Shown here: positions 1-7,163 of the stretch, piece by piece
How the letters are laid out: each line of letters opens with the position of its first letter
Position numbering within the stretch: position 1 is the stretch's first letter
The notes under the pieces: model-generated
Databases searched by the model: none
What the model saw: only the letters and a program-made list of their open reading frames with translations
What the model was told of the DNA's origin: nothing
Program-made: the position numbers and the translations under genes
Assembly: GCF_052114085.1 (NCBI RefSeq)
Contig: NZ_JBFREB010000001.1
Coordinates: forward strand, 1-64,000
DNA: 64,000 bases
Source of the DNA: Leifsonia sp052114085
GTDB taxonomy: Bacteria; Actinomycetota; Actinomycetes; Actinomycetales; Microbacteriaceae
Direction: 5' to 3'

Positions 1-1332
1 GACGGGCGTCCGGGGGACCGCTCGACGGGCGGCTACCGAGGCGGGGATCGTGACGGATCCCGCGGTCGGAGTTCCGGCGAGCGATCCCAGGGTGGCTACC
101 GCGGCGGAGAACGCAACAATGCGGGTTCGGGTTACTCGACAGGTCGGTCGCAGGGCGGATACCGCGGCGGCGACCGCAACGACTCACGCGACGGTCGCAC
201 GGGCGACCGCCAGCAGGGCGGATACCGTGGCGGCGACCGCCAGAATTCGCGCGACGGACGCCCGGGCGAGCGCTCGCAGGGCGGATACCGTGGCGCCGAG
301 TCGCGCGGCCAGGCCGACGGCCCACGCAGGAATGGTGCGCAACGTCCCGGGCATGACGACAAGCTCTGGACCCGGGAAGGGCGGCCCGCCCGCGGCGACC
401 GGGATGCCCGCGACGAGGGTCGCCGGTACGACGAAGACGCGGAGAGGTCCCGCGAACTGCAGTCCATCCGTCCGCGGCACGACGACCCCATCATCCCGGA
501 CGAGATCCAGGCACGAGATCTGCCCGGCGAGGCGCGCGTCGAGCTGAAGACGCTGAGCAAAGACAACGCTGATTGGGTGGCGAAGCACCTCGTCATGGCC
601 GGTCGACTGATCGAGTCGGACCCGGAGCTCGCGCACCAGCATGCTGTGTCGGCGTCACGTCGCGCCGGTCGTGTTGCCGTGGTTCGCGAAACGCTTGCGA
701 TCACCGCCTACGCGATCGGCGACTTCGCGCTGGCTCTGCGGGAGTTGCGCACGTACCGGCGGATCTCGGGCTCCAACGACCAGCTTCCCCTCATGGTGGA
801 CAGCGAACGCGGCGTCGGGCGGCCCGATCGGGCACTCGAACTCGGCCGTTCCGTCGACCGAGGATCGCTGCCCGTCGACGTCCAGGTGTCCCTGGCCATC
901 GCCATGTCAGGGGCGCGACTCGACCTGAATCAGCCCGAGGCGGCGCTCGCCGAGCTGGAGATCCCGCAGTTGGATCCGGACCGGGCGTTCAGCTACAGCG
1001 CGGACCTCTTCCATGCCTATGCCGAGGTCCTCGAGGAGCTCGGACGCGACGACCAGGCGACGCAGTGGCGTGACCGTGCGGCGCGAGCTGAGGCGGCATT
1101 CGACCAGGACCTCGCCGACGACGAACTCGAGACGATGGACATCATCGAAGAGGACCTTCCCGCCCAGAGCGATCACGAGCCGGAAGCCGAGCTCGAGCAG
1201 GAAGCGGAGCTCGAGCCGGAAGCGCCGGAGACCGAGCCCGAAGCGGAGCTCGAGCCGGAGACCGAGAGCGACCCCGAGCCCCACGACGGAGAGGACAAGC
1301 CGGACGATGGCGCTGTTTCGACGGAGCAGTAA
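1..1332 (+). CDS. RGG-repeat TPR-like protein, 5' truncated by window edge
   Basis: This reading frame is open from the first base, so the start lies outside the window. The N-terminal part seen here (about 100 residues) is arginine/glycine rich with five copies of a GGYRGG-type motif about 21 residues apart. Next comes a helical region of about 190 residues with TPR-like alternation (around the segments LALRELRTYRRISG and AALAELEIPQLD). The tail is very acidic, built of EAELEPE-type repeats. RGG repeats commonly bind RNA and TPR-like helices bind proteins, so an RNA- or ribosome-associated adaptor is possible, but no function is established. The last 26 bases overlap the HAD phosphatase gene, which suggests co-translation. 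Confidence 0.8.
   Translation, partial: DGRPGDRSTGGYRGGDRDGSRGRSSGERSQGGYRGGERNNAGSGYSTGRSQGGYRGGDRNDSRDGRTGDRQQGGYRGGDRQNSRDGRPGERSQGGYRGAESRGQADGPRRNGAQRPGHDDKLWTREGRPARGDRDARDEGRRYDEDAERSRELQSIRPRHDDPIIPDEIQARDLPGEARVELKTLSKDNADWVAKHLVMAGRLIESDPELAHQHAVSASRRAGRVAVVRETLAITAYAIGDFALALRELRTYRRISGSNDQLPLMVDSERGVGRPDRALELGRSVDRGSLPVDVQVSLAIAMSGARLDLNQPEAALAELEIPQLDPDRAFSYSADLFHAYAEVLEELGRDDQATQWRDRAARAEAAFDQDLADDELETMDIIEEDLPAQSDHEPEAELEQEAELEPEAPETEPEAELEPETESDPEPHDGEDKPDDGAVSTEQ
31..300 (+). repeat. In-frame ~63 bp repeats encoding GGYRGGDR motifs
   Basis: A degenerate coding repeat recurs about every 63 bases, with motif copies near 31, 88, 153, 216 and 279. Each copy encodes a GGYRGG(D/E)R-like motif followed by an arginine/serine/aspartate linker. 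This is protein-level repetition, not a CRISPR: the spacers are themselves repetitive and the unit is a multiple of three. Confidence 0.75.
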
Positions 1333-2326
1333 CGAACCGGCGCCCCTCGACGGCGTCGATCTCGTGCTCGCCGATCTCGACGGCGTCGTCTACAAGGGCC
1401 CGGACGCGATCCCTCACGCGGTCGACAGCTTGAACGCCGTGGCTGAAACCACACGGGTCGGTTACATCACGAACAATGCGTCCCGGACGGACGCGACCGT
1501 CGCCGAGCACCTGAACGATCTCGGTCTGCACGTGCAGCCGTCGGATGTCGTGACGTCGCCCCAGGCAGCGGTCCGCCTGCTGGCCCAGCACGTTCCGGCC
1601 GGCGCGAACATCCTGGTGGTCGGCGGTGAGGGCCTTGTAGATGAGGTTCAGAAGGCAGGGTTCGCGGTAACGCGCTCGGCCGACGATGGCCCGGCGGCCG
1701 TGATCCAGGGCTTCTCTCCGGAGATCGGCTGGGCGGATCTGGCCGAGGCATCGTTCGCGCTGCAGGGTCGTACCGACAGTGAACGTCCCTGGATCGCGAC
1801 GAATACGGACTGGACCATCCCGGTGGCCCGCGGTATCGCACCAGGCAACGGCACGCTGGTGTCGGCCGTGCACACCGCGGTGCGCCGACTTCCGCTCGTA
1901 GCGGGCAAGCCCGAGAGGGCGATCTTCGACGAGGCGGTGGCACGTTTCGGCGCGCAGAAGCCTCTCTTCATCGGCGATCGGCTGGACACCGACATCCTCG
2001 GTGCGAACCGCGCCGGCATCGACTCCGTGCTGGTGCTCACCGGTATCGACCGCGGCAAGCAACTGCTCGCGGCGGGCGCGGACTCGCGGCCCACGTACAT
2101 CCTTCGCGACCTTCGAGGCCTCGACGAGCCCTACCCGGAGGTGCGCACGGCACGAAACGGCGCCGTCAGCGTCCGGGAAGCGACCGTGGCGATCGAGGGG
2201 AACGACGTGCGGATCGTGGCCGAGGGAGCTGACCCGGTCGACCTGCTGCGCGCCGCATGCGCCGCCATCTGGAACTCGGGACGCGCGATCTACGGGCTCG
2301 AAGTGCCCGAACGTCTCTACAGCTGA
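1307..2326 (+). CDS. HAD-superfamily (IIA, NagD-like) phosphatase
   Basis: This 339-residue protein is a haloacid-dehalogenase-fold phosphatase of the NagD/4-nitrophenylphosphatase (HAD-IIA) type. Motif I is D23-L-D25-G with the catalytic nucleophile and acid/base aspartates. Motif II is the YITNNAS segment near residues 53-59. The conserved lysine sits in AGKPERAIFD near 200, and the metal-binding motif IGDRLDTD lies near 222-229. The ATG at 1307 was chosen because the family begins just before motif I; a purine-rich GGAGAGGA stands about 11 bases upstream. It overlaps the preceding TPR gene by 26 bases. Family members dephosphorylate small sugar or nucleotide phosphates; the substrate here is unknown. 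Confidence 0.9.
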   Translation: MALFRRSSNEPAPLDGVDLVLADLDGVVYKGPDAIPHAVDSLNAVAETTRVGYITNNASRTDATVAEHLNDLGLHVQPSDVVTSPQAAVRLLAQHVPAGANILVVGGEGLVDEVQKAGFAVTRSADDGPAAVIQGFSPEIGWADLAEASFALQGRTDSERPWIATNTDWTIPVARGIAPGNGTLVSAVHTAVRRLPLVAGKPERAIFDEAVARFGAQKPLFIGDRLDTDILGANRAGIDSVLVLTGIDRGKQLLAAGADSRPTYILRDLRGLDEPYPEVRTARNGAVSVREATVAIEGNDVRIVAEGADPVDLLRAACAAIWNSGRAIYGLEVPERLYS

Positions 2327-2344
2327 GACAGCACGGAGCCGGCG

Positions 2345-3337
2345 TCAGAGCGCGACGGAGTGCTCGACGATGCGATGGCACCGCCTGACCCGATCGAGCC
2401 ACCACTCGGTGCGATCGGCGTCGGCCCGGAGCGCGTCCACTCGGTTCGTCGACACGGTCGGACGAACGACCGGGATGCTGCCGTTCTCGGGTCGGAGGGG
2501 CTCCTCGGTCACATCGTTCACGAACATGGCCGCCGTTCCGAGCCCGCAGTCGAACTCCAGCTCAGGGAGAGCCGCAGCCAGGTACGCTCCCATCGCGATT
2601 CCGACCGAGGTGTCGATGGCGCTCGAGACGACCGCCGGAAGACCCGATTCGGCCACGATCCGCTGGGCGGCGTGCACACCGCCCAGCGGTTGCGCCTTCA
2701 CCACGAGCAGATCGGCGGCCCCGGCTTTTGCGACGGCCAGGGGGTCGGATGCCTTGCGAACGCTCTCGTCCGCGGCGATGGGGATGCCCATGTAGTGGAT
2801 GCGGCGCCGCAACTCGACCAACTCATCCACGGTGGCACACGGCTGTTCGACGTACTCGAGGTCGAAAGGTGCGAGCGCGTGGATGGCGTGCTCGGCCTCA
2901 TCTACGTTCCACAGCGCATTGGCGTCGACACGCACGCGCCCCTCGGGCCCGAGCGCTTCGCGCACTGCCCTGACGCGGGCGACATCGTCCGCGAGGGTCT
3001 GGCCTGGCTCGGCCACCTTGACCTTCGCGGTCCGCGCGCCGGGATACCGCGCCAGGACCGCGTCCACGTCGCGAGCGGGGACGGCCGGCATCGTGGCGTT
3101 GACGGGGATGCGGTCGCGATGAGAGGTCGGAGTGGTGCGCCAGCCGAAATCGATGGCGGCGCGCAGCCAGGATGCTGCTTCGGCATCGTCGTATTCGACG
3201 AAGGGGGAGAACTCCGTCCAGCCTTCCGGGCCTTCGAACAGGACCGCTTCGCGGATCGTGATGCCGCGGAACCGCGTCGTCATGGGAAGGGACACGACCC
3301 GCGCAGTTGCTAACAGATCGGCGAGTTCCGGCACCAT
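2345..3337 (-). CDS. menC: o-succinylbenzoate synthase
   Basis: MenC is an enolase-superfamily enzyme that dehydrates SHCHC to o-succinylbenzoate in menaquinone synthesis. The 330-residue product shows the family residues in order: KVKV near 105-108, the metal ligand in RVDAN near 138, the ligand in EYVEQP near 164, ADES near 190 and the second catalytic lysine in VVKAQ near 214. The ATG at 3337 is preferred over a GTG two codons earlier because an AAGACT -10-like box lies 6 bases before it. It is transcribed divergently from menB and converges with the HAD gene. Short actinobacterial MenC proteins of about 320-330 residues are usual. Confidence 0.93.
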   Translation of the reverse strand: MVPELADLLATARVVSLPMTTRFRGITIREAVLFEGPEGWTEFSPFVEYDDAEAASWLRAAIDFGWRTTPTSHRDRIPVNATMPAVPARDVDAVLARYPGARTAKVKVAEPGQTLADDVARVRAVREALGPEGRVRVDANALWNVDEAEHAIHALAPFDLEYVEQPCATVDELVELRRRIHYMGIPIAADESVRKASDPLAVAKAGAADLLVVKAQPLGGVHAAQRIVAESGLPAVVSSAIDTSVGIAMGAYLAAALPELEFDCGLGTAAMFVNDVTEEPLRPENGSIPVVRPTVSTNRVDALRADADRTEWWLDRVRRCHRIVEHSVAL

Positions 3338-3343
3338 TTCCAC

Positions 3344-3349
3344 AGTCTT
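3344..3349 (-). promoter_or_regulatory. Possible leaderless -10 box for menC
   Basis: On the minus strand AAGACT stands 6 bases before the ATG at 3337. It lacks the leading T of the TANNNT pattern seen at other genes here, so this is a weak call. Confidence 0.3.
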
Positions 3350-3381
3350 GCACGTCCAGGCCCCGGCGGAACCGCGAACCG

Positions 3382-3387
3382 TAGGCT
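3382..3387 (+). promoter_or_regulatory. Leaderless -10 box for menB
   Basis: TAGGCT lies exactly 6 bases before the menB ATG, which would place the transcription start on the A of the start codon. No Shine-Dalgarno sequence is visible. Confidence 0.6.
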
Positions 3388-3393
3388 GGACTC

Positions 3394-4305
3394 ATGCAAG
3401 CGGACGTCTCAGATCTCTTCGACCCCCACGCGTGGCGTGAGGTTCCCGGCTTCGATGCGCTGACCGACATCACGTATCACCACGACGTCAGCGGGCGCAT
3501 CGCGCGGGTGGCCTTCCATCGGCCGGAGGTGCGAAACGCCTTCCGCCCGCATACGGTCGACGAGCTGTATGCGGCTTTGGAACACGCGCGCACGAACCCG
3601 CGGATCGGCGTCGTGCTGCTGACCGGCAATGGGCCGAGCCCGAAGGACGGCGGGTGGGCCTTCTGCTCCGGAGGTGACCAGCGCATCCGCGGCCGTGACG
3701 GTTACAAGTACGCGGACGGCGAGACGGCAACGGGCATCGACGCTGCGCGCGGGGGCCGGCTGCACATCCTCGAAGTGCAGCGGCTGATCCGTTTCATGCC
3801 GAAAGTGGTCATCGCCGTGGTTCCGGGATGGGCGGCGGGCGGAGGACACTCCCTGCACGTCGTCTGCGATCTGACCATCGCGAGCGAGGAGCATGGCCGA
3901 TTCAAGCAGACGGATGCGGATGTCGGCTCATTCGATGCGGGTTACGGATCGGCGTACTTCGCTCGTCAGGTCGGGCAGAAGGTCGGCCGGGAGGTGTTCT
4001 TCCTGGCGCGCGAGTACTCAGCGCAGCGGGCGTACGAGATGGGGGCGATCAACGCGGTGGTGCCGCACGCCCAGCTGGAGACCGTCGCGCTCGAGTGGGC
4101 GAACGAGATCCTGACCAAGTCACCGACGGCGATCCGGATGCTGAAATTCGCCTTCAATGCGGTCGACGACGGGCTCGTCGGCCAGCAAGTGTTCGCGGGG
4201 GAGGCGACGCGCCTGGCCTACGGCACGGACGAGGCAGTGGAGGGGCGCGACGCCTTCCTGCAGAAGCGCGAACCGGACTGGTCGCCGTTCCCGTGGCAGT
4301 ACTGA
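3394..4305 (+). CDS. menB: 1,4-dihydroxy-2-naphthoyl-CoA synthase
   Basis: MenB closes the second ring of the naphthoquinone from o-succinylbenzoyl-CoA. The 303-residue protein has the crotonase fold with the signature SGGDQ (92-96), the oxyanion-hole segment GWAAGGGHS (145-153) and the MenB-specific loop DVGSFDAGYGS (176-186) carrying a conserved aspartate. Its length and a C-terminus ending in a PFPWQY-like motif are typical of actinobacterial MenB. It leads a menB-menE-menA group; menE starts 11 bases after its stop with a clear ribosome site. Confidence 0.96.
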   Translation: MQADVSDLFDPHAWREVPGFDALTDITYHHDVSGRIARVAFHRPEVRNAFRPHTVDELYAALEHARTNPRIGVVLLTGNGPSPKDGGWAFCSGGDQRIRGRDGYKYADGETATGIDAARGGRLHILEVQRLIRFMPKVVIAVVPGWAAGGGHSLHVVCDLTIASEEHGRFKQTDADVGSFDAGYGSAYFARQVGQKVGREVFFLAREYSAQRAYEMGAINAVVPHAQLETVALEWANEILTKSPTAIRMLKFAFNAVDDGLVGQQVFAGEATRLAYGTDEAVEGRDAFLQKREPDWSPFPWQY

Positions 4306-4315
4306 GGAGCGGAGC

Positions 4316-5479
4316 ATGACTCGCGCGTTGCGGGTGGTGGGCGCCGAGAGGCCCGAGGCGGTCTTCGCTGCCCTGCGCGAGGCATTGACGGGAACGGGCG
4401 GGGCCGTTGTGCCCCGGGCAACCCCCAGCGGGCGGACGGATGAGCCCTGGCCGGGAACAGCGGAGAGCGTTCCGCAGAACGTCGCCCTGGTCATCGAGAC
4501 ATCCGGTTCGACAGGTGTGCCCAAGCGCGTCGCGCTCTCCGCCGATGCACTCCTGGCGAGCGCCGCCGCGTCCGCGGGAGCGCTGGGAGGACAAGGGCAG
4601 TGGTTGCTCGCGCTTCCTGCCCACTATGTCGCGGGAGCGCAGGTGCTCGTGCGCTCGCTAGCCGCCGGGACGGAACCTGTTTTCTATGGGAGCGGCCACT
4701 TCGACGCGGAGCGATTCGCCGCGAGTGCAGGCGCTCTGAGCGACGATCTGCGCTATACGTCGCTGGTTCCGGTTCAGCTTGCGCGCCTCGTCGAGGCCGC
4801 CGAGAACGGTTCCCGGTCCGTCGCGGCCGTGTTGCGCCGCTTTGACGGCATCCTCGTCGGTGGTCAGGCACTCAACCCCGAGCTCCGGGGGCGCGCCGAG
4901 CAACTCGGGGCGCGGATCGTCAGCACGTACGGATCCAGTGAGACAGCCGGCGGCTGCGTGTATGACGGAGTGCCGATCGGGACGACCGTCGTGCGCGAAT
5001 CGGCGGGGCAGCTCGAGATCTCAGGGTCCGTGCTCGCAGAGGGCTATCTGGGCGACCCGGAACGGACCGCGGCCGCCTTCAGAGACGATGATGGCGTGCG
5101 CTGGTACCGCACCGGTGACCTGGGGGAGGTCTCGACGGACGGGCGTGTGACCGTATACGGCCGATCGGACAACGTGATCATCTCCGGCGGAGAGAAGGTC
5201 CTTCTCGATGCGGTCGAACGACTCGTGCAGGCAGTCCCGGGATTCGGCCATGCCGTCGTCGTCGGCGTTCAGGATCCGGAGTGGGGGCACGTGCCCGTTG
5301 TCGTCACCGACGGCGGGGCCGCCGCGTCACTGCGGCAGCTTAGAGAGCTGGTGGCGGAGCGGCTCGGGCGTGCTGCCGCCCCCGCCCGGATCGTCGAAGT
5401 CGACCAGCTGCCGCGGCTGGCGAGCGGCAAGCCCGACCGTGTGGCGGTCGCGGAAGTGGCCAGAAGGCAGGGGGCATAG
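4316..5479 (+). CDS. menE: o-succinylbenzoate--CoA ligase
   Basis: MenE adenylates o-succinylbenzoate and transfers it to coenzyme A. The 387-residue protein is an ANL-superfamily ligase with the P-loop TSGSTGVPK, the YGSSETAGG motif, the YRTGDLG motif containing the ribose-binding aspartate, and the C-terminal SGKPDR lysine. It is short for the superfamily because the N-terminal region is reduced, as is usual in actinobacteria. The ATG at 4316 follows an AGGAG 9 bases upstream that overlaps the end of menB, indicating translational coupling. Confidence 0.95.
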   Translation: MTRALRVVGAERPEAVFAALREALTGTGGAVVPRATPSGRTDEPWPGTAESVPQNVALVIETSGSTGVPKRVALSADALLASAAASAGALGGQGQWLLALPAHYVAGAQVLVRSLAAGTEPVFYGSGHFDAERFAASAGALSDDLRYTSLVPVQLARLVEAAENGSRSVAAVLRRFDGILVGGQALNPELRGRAEQLGARIVSTYGSSETAGGCVYDGVPIGTTVVRESAGQLEISGSVLAEGYLGDPERTAAAFRDDDGVRWYRTGDLGEVSTDGRVTVYGRSDNVIISGGEKVLLDAVERLVQAVPGFGHAVVVGVQDPEWGHVPVVVTDGGAAASLRQLRELVAERLGRAAAPARIVEVDQLPRLASGKPDRVAVAEVARRQGA

Positions 5480-5489
5480 CCGATGTTGT

Positions 5490-5495
5490 TACGAT
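5490..5495 (+). promoter_or_regulatory. Leaderless -10 box for menA
   Basis: TACGAT lies 7 bases before the GTG at 5503. This supports an independent start for menA inside the men cluster and favours GTG 5503 over the ATG one codon later. Confidence 0.55.
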
Positions 5496-5502
5496 TCGCT
5501 CT

Positions 5503-6489
5503 GTGATGAGTGAGAACAAGCCACGGATGCAGCGGACGGCTCCGCCGATGGCGCGGGGTCCGCGCGGAGGCCGAAGCGGTCGGCCCGGTGCTGCCGCCGC
5601 AGCCGTAAAGCCGGCCACGACGGCGGACTGGATCGCCGGAGCACGGCTACGCACCCTCCCGCTCGCGGTCGCGCCCGTCCTCATCGGCGTCGGCGCGGCC
5701 AAGGTCGCGGAAGGGCCCGCCATCTGGCACCCGATCCGTTCGCTGTTGTGCCTCGCTGTGGCGGTGCTGCTCCAGATCGCCGTCAACTACGCCAACGACT
5801 ACTCGGACGGCGTGCGCGGGACGGACCAGTACCGCGTCGGCCCCGGGCGACTCACCGGCTCAGGCAAGGCCGCCCCGCGCGCCGTCCTGACGGTGGCACT
5901 GGCCTTCTTCGCGCTGGCAGCGGTAGCGGGACTCATCCTGGTGATCCTGACGCAGCACTGGTGGGTGCTGCTCATCGGGGCGGCCGCGATCGCCGCGGCC
6001 TGGTTCTACACCGGCGGCAAGCGACCCTACGGTTACTACGGTTTGGGTGAGCTCTTCGTCTTCGTGTTCTTCGGGCTGGTCGCGACGGCCGGCACCACGT
6101 ACATGCTCGCTGGAACGGTCAACCAGGAGTCCTGGTACGGCGCGGTCATCGCCGGTCTCATCGCGTGCGCGGTTCTGATGGTGAACAACATCCGCGACAT
6201 CGAGCCCGACCGGCAGGCCCGGAAGCGCACGCTCGCCGTGCTCCTCGGGCGGGTGGCATCCCGCATCGTCTTCTGCGTGCTGCTCCTGGTGCCGTTCGGA
6301 ATCCTCGCGGTGCTAGCCGTCTTCTACCCGCTGGCCTGGTTCGGGATGTTCGCCCTGCTCGCAGCCCTACCCGCGTGCGTCATCACACTGTTCGGGCGCT
6401 CGCCGCGGGAACTGGTGACGGCGCTGCAGCTGACCAGCCTGACCGGACTCCTCGTCGGAATCGCGCTCGGCGCGGCCTACGCGTTCTGA
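5503..6489 (+). CDS. menA: 1,4-dihydroxy-2-naphthoate polyprenyltransferase
   Basis: MenA is a UbiA-family membrane enzyme that prenylates DHNA to demethylmenaquinone. The 328-residue protein has the first aspartate-rich motif NDYSDG near residues 98-103 and the second, NIRDIEPD, near 226-233, both needed for Mg-diphosphate binding. They are embedded in about eight or nine hydrophobic helices. An N-terminal proline/arginine-rich extension precedes the first helix. The last 13 bases overlap the end of the convergent DUF4229 gene. Confidence 0.95.
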   Translation: MMSENKPRMQRTAPPMARGPRGGRSGRPGAAAAAVKPATTADWIAGARLRTLPLAVAPVLIGVGAAKVAEGPAIWHPIRSLLCLAVAVLLQIAVNYANDYSDGVRGTDQYRVGPGRLTGSGKAAPRAVLTVALAFFALAAVAGLILVILTQHWWVLLIGAAAIAAAWFYTGGKRPYGYYGLGELFVFVFFGLVATAGTTYMLAGTVNQESWYGAVIAGLIACAVLMVNNIRDIEPDRQARKRTLAVLLGRVASRIVFCVLLLVPFGILAVLAVFYPLAWFGMFALLAALPACVITLFGRSPRELVTALQLTSLTGLLVGIALGAAYAF

Positions 6490-6764
6490 TCGCCGCGATC
6501 CCGCGCGCCGTCGACCGCGGCGTCCTCGGCGTCGTCGTCCTCGGTGCGCGCAGGCTTGTCGCGATGCCGCACGGCGTAGAGATCTGACGAGACCGCATTC
6601 CGTGGCCGGCTCAAGAAGATGTATGAGAGGCACAGGCCGATGAGGGCAGCTGCGATGACCGCGAGCCACCACACCACCCCGACGAGAAGCAGGACCACCA
6701 GCGGCACCGCGAACACCAGCAGGCGCAGCACGGTATAGGTAATCCAGGAGGGAATCCGCTTCAC
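6477..6764 (-). CDS. DUF4229 small membrane protein
   Basis: This 95-residue protein has two hydrophobic helices (about residues 8-30 and 33-50) followed by a charged, aspartate-rich tail. The pattern and the position beside menA match the DUF4229 family that accompanies menaquinone genes in actinobacteria. The GTG at 6764 has a TAAGCT box 6 bases upstream, so the mRNA is probably leaderless. It converges with menA with a 13-base overlap. Its role is unknown; the context suggests a link to quinone synthesis or the membrane. Confidence 0.85.
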   Translation of the reverse strand: MKRIPSWITYTVLRLLVFAVPLVVLLLVGVVWWLAVIAAALIGLCLSYIFLSRPRNAVSSDLYAVRHRDKPARTEDDDAEDAAVDGARDRGDQNA

Positions 6765-6770
6765 CCTCCC

Positions 6771-6776
6771 AGCTTA
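6771..6776 (-). promoter_or_regulatory. Leaderless -10 box for the DUF4229 gene
   Basis: Read on the minus strand, TAAGCT lies 6 bases before the GTG start at 6764. It directly abuts a palindrome shared with the divergent promoter. Confidence 0.55.
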
Positions 6777-6788
6777 GAGACCGTCTCT
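6776..6788. promoter_or_regulatory. Palindrome between divergent -10 boxes
   Basis: AGAGAC and GTCTCT form a perfect 6-bp inverted repeat around a single central C. It lies between the minus-strand TAAGCT and the plus-strand TACGAT, so a protein bound here would affect both small membrane protein genes. No regulator is identified. Confidence 0.35.
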
Positions 6789-6794
6789 GAGAGT

Positions 6795-6800
6795 TACGAT
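6795..6800 (+). promoter_or_regulatory. Leaderless -10 box for the PLDc_N gene
   Basis: TACGAT lies 6 bases before the ATG at 6807. It probably also drives the overlapping menD gene. Confidence 0.6.
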
Positions 6801-6806
6801 TGACCC

Positions 6807-7163
6807 ATGGTCCGCCTCTGGATAGCCCTCGGCGTCGCAGCCTTGGTGTTCTACATCTATTCGGTGGCAGACTGCGCCCTGTTCGACCGGTCGCGCGTGC
6901 GTGGCCTCCCGAAGCCCGTGTGGCTGCTCATCATCATCCTGTTCCCCGTAATCGGTGGAATCCTCTGGTTCTTGATCGGCCGGGGTCGCCGGAACGCGGC
7001 CCTGGGCCGGCGGATCACGGCACCGGACGACGATCCCGAATTCCTCGGCAAGCTCCGGCTCGACCACGACCAGGAGGAGCGGATCCGGCAGCTCGAGAAG
7101 GAGTTGTCCGAGCTCGACGACAACGGTCCGGACAACGACCAGACCGGCCGCCGGGATGGGTGA
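6807..7163 (+). CDS. PLDc_N-type small membrane protein
   Basis: The 118-residue protein has two transmembrane helices (about residues 4-20 and 40-59). These are joined by a loop with conserved aspartate and arginine and the motif FPVIGGILWFLIGRG, the hallmark of the phospholipase D N-terminal (PLDc_N) domain. The C-terminal half is a charged, coiled-coil-like helix. No phospholipase catalytic domain is present. It overlaps menD by 8 bases and shares its promoter, so the two are probably co-expressed, although its function in quinone metabolism is unproven. Confidence 0.85.
   Translation: MVRLWIALGVAALVFYIYSVADCALFDRSRVRGLPKPVWLLIIILFPVIGGILWFLIGRGRRNAALGRRITAPDDDPEFLGKLRLDHDQEERIRQLEKELSELDDNGPDNDQTGRRDG

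Noticed and set aside
1..300. CRISPR-like repetition
   Set aside because: The repeats are in frame, encode GGYRGG motifs, and the sequences between them are themselves related, so this is protein-coding repetition.
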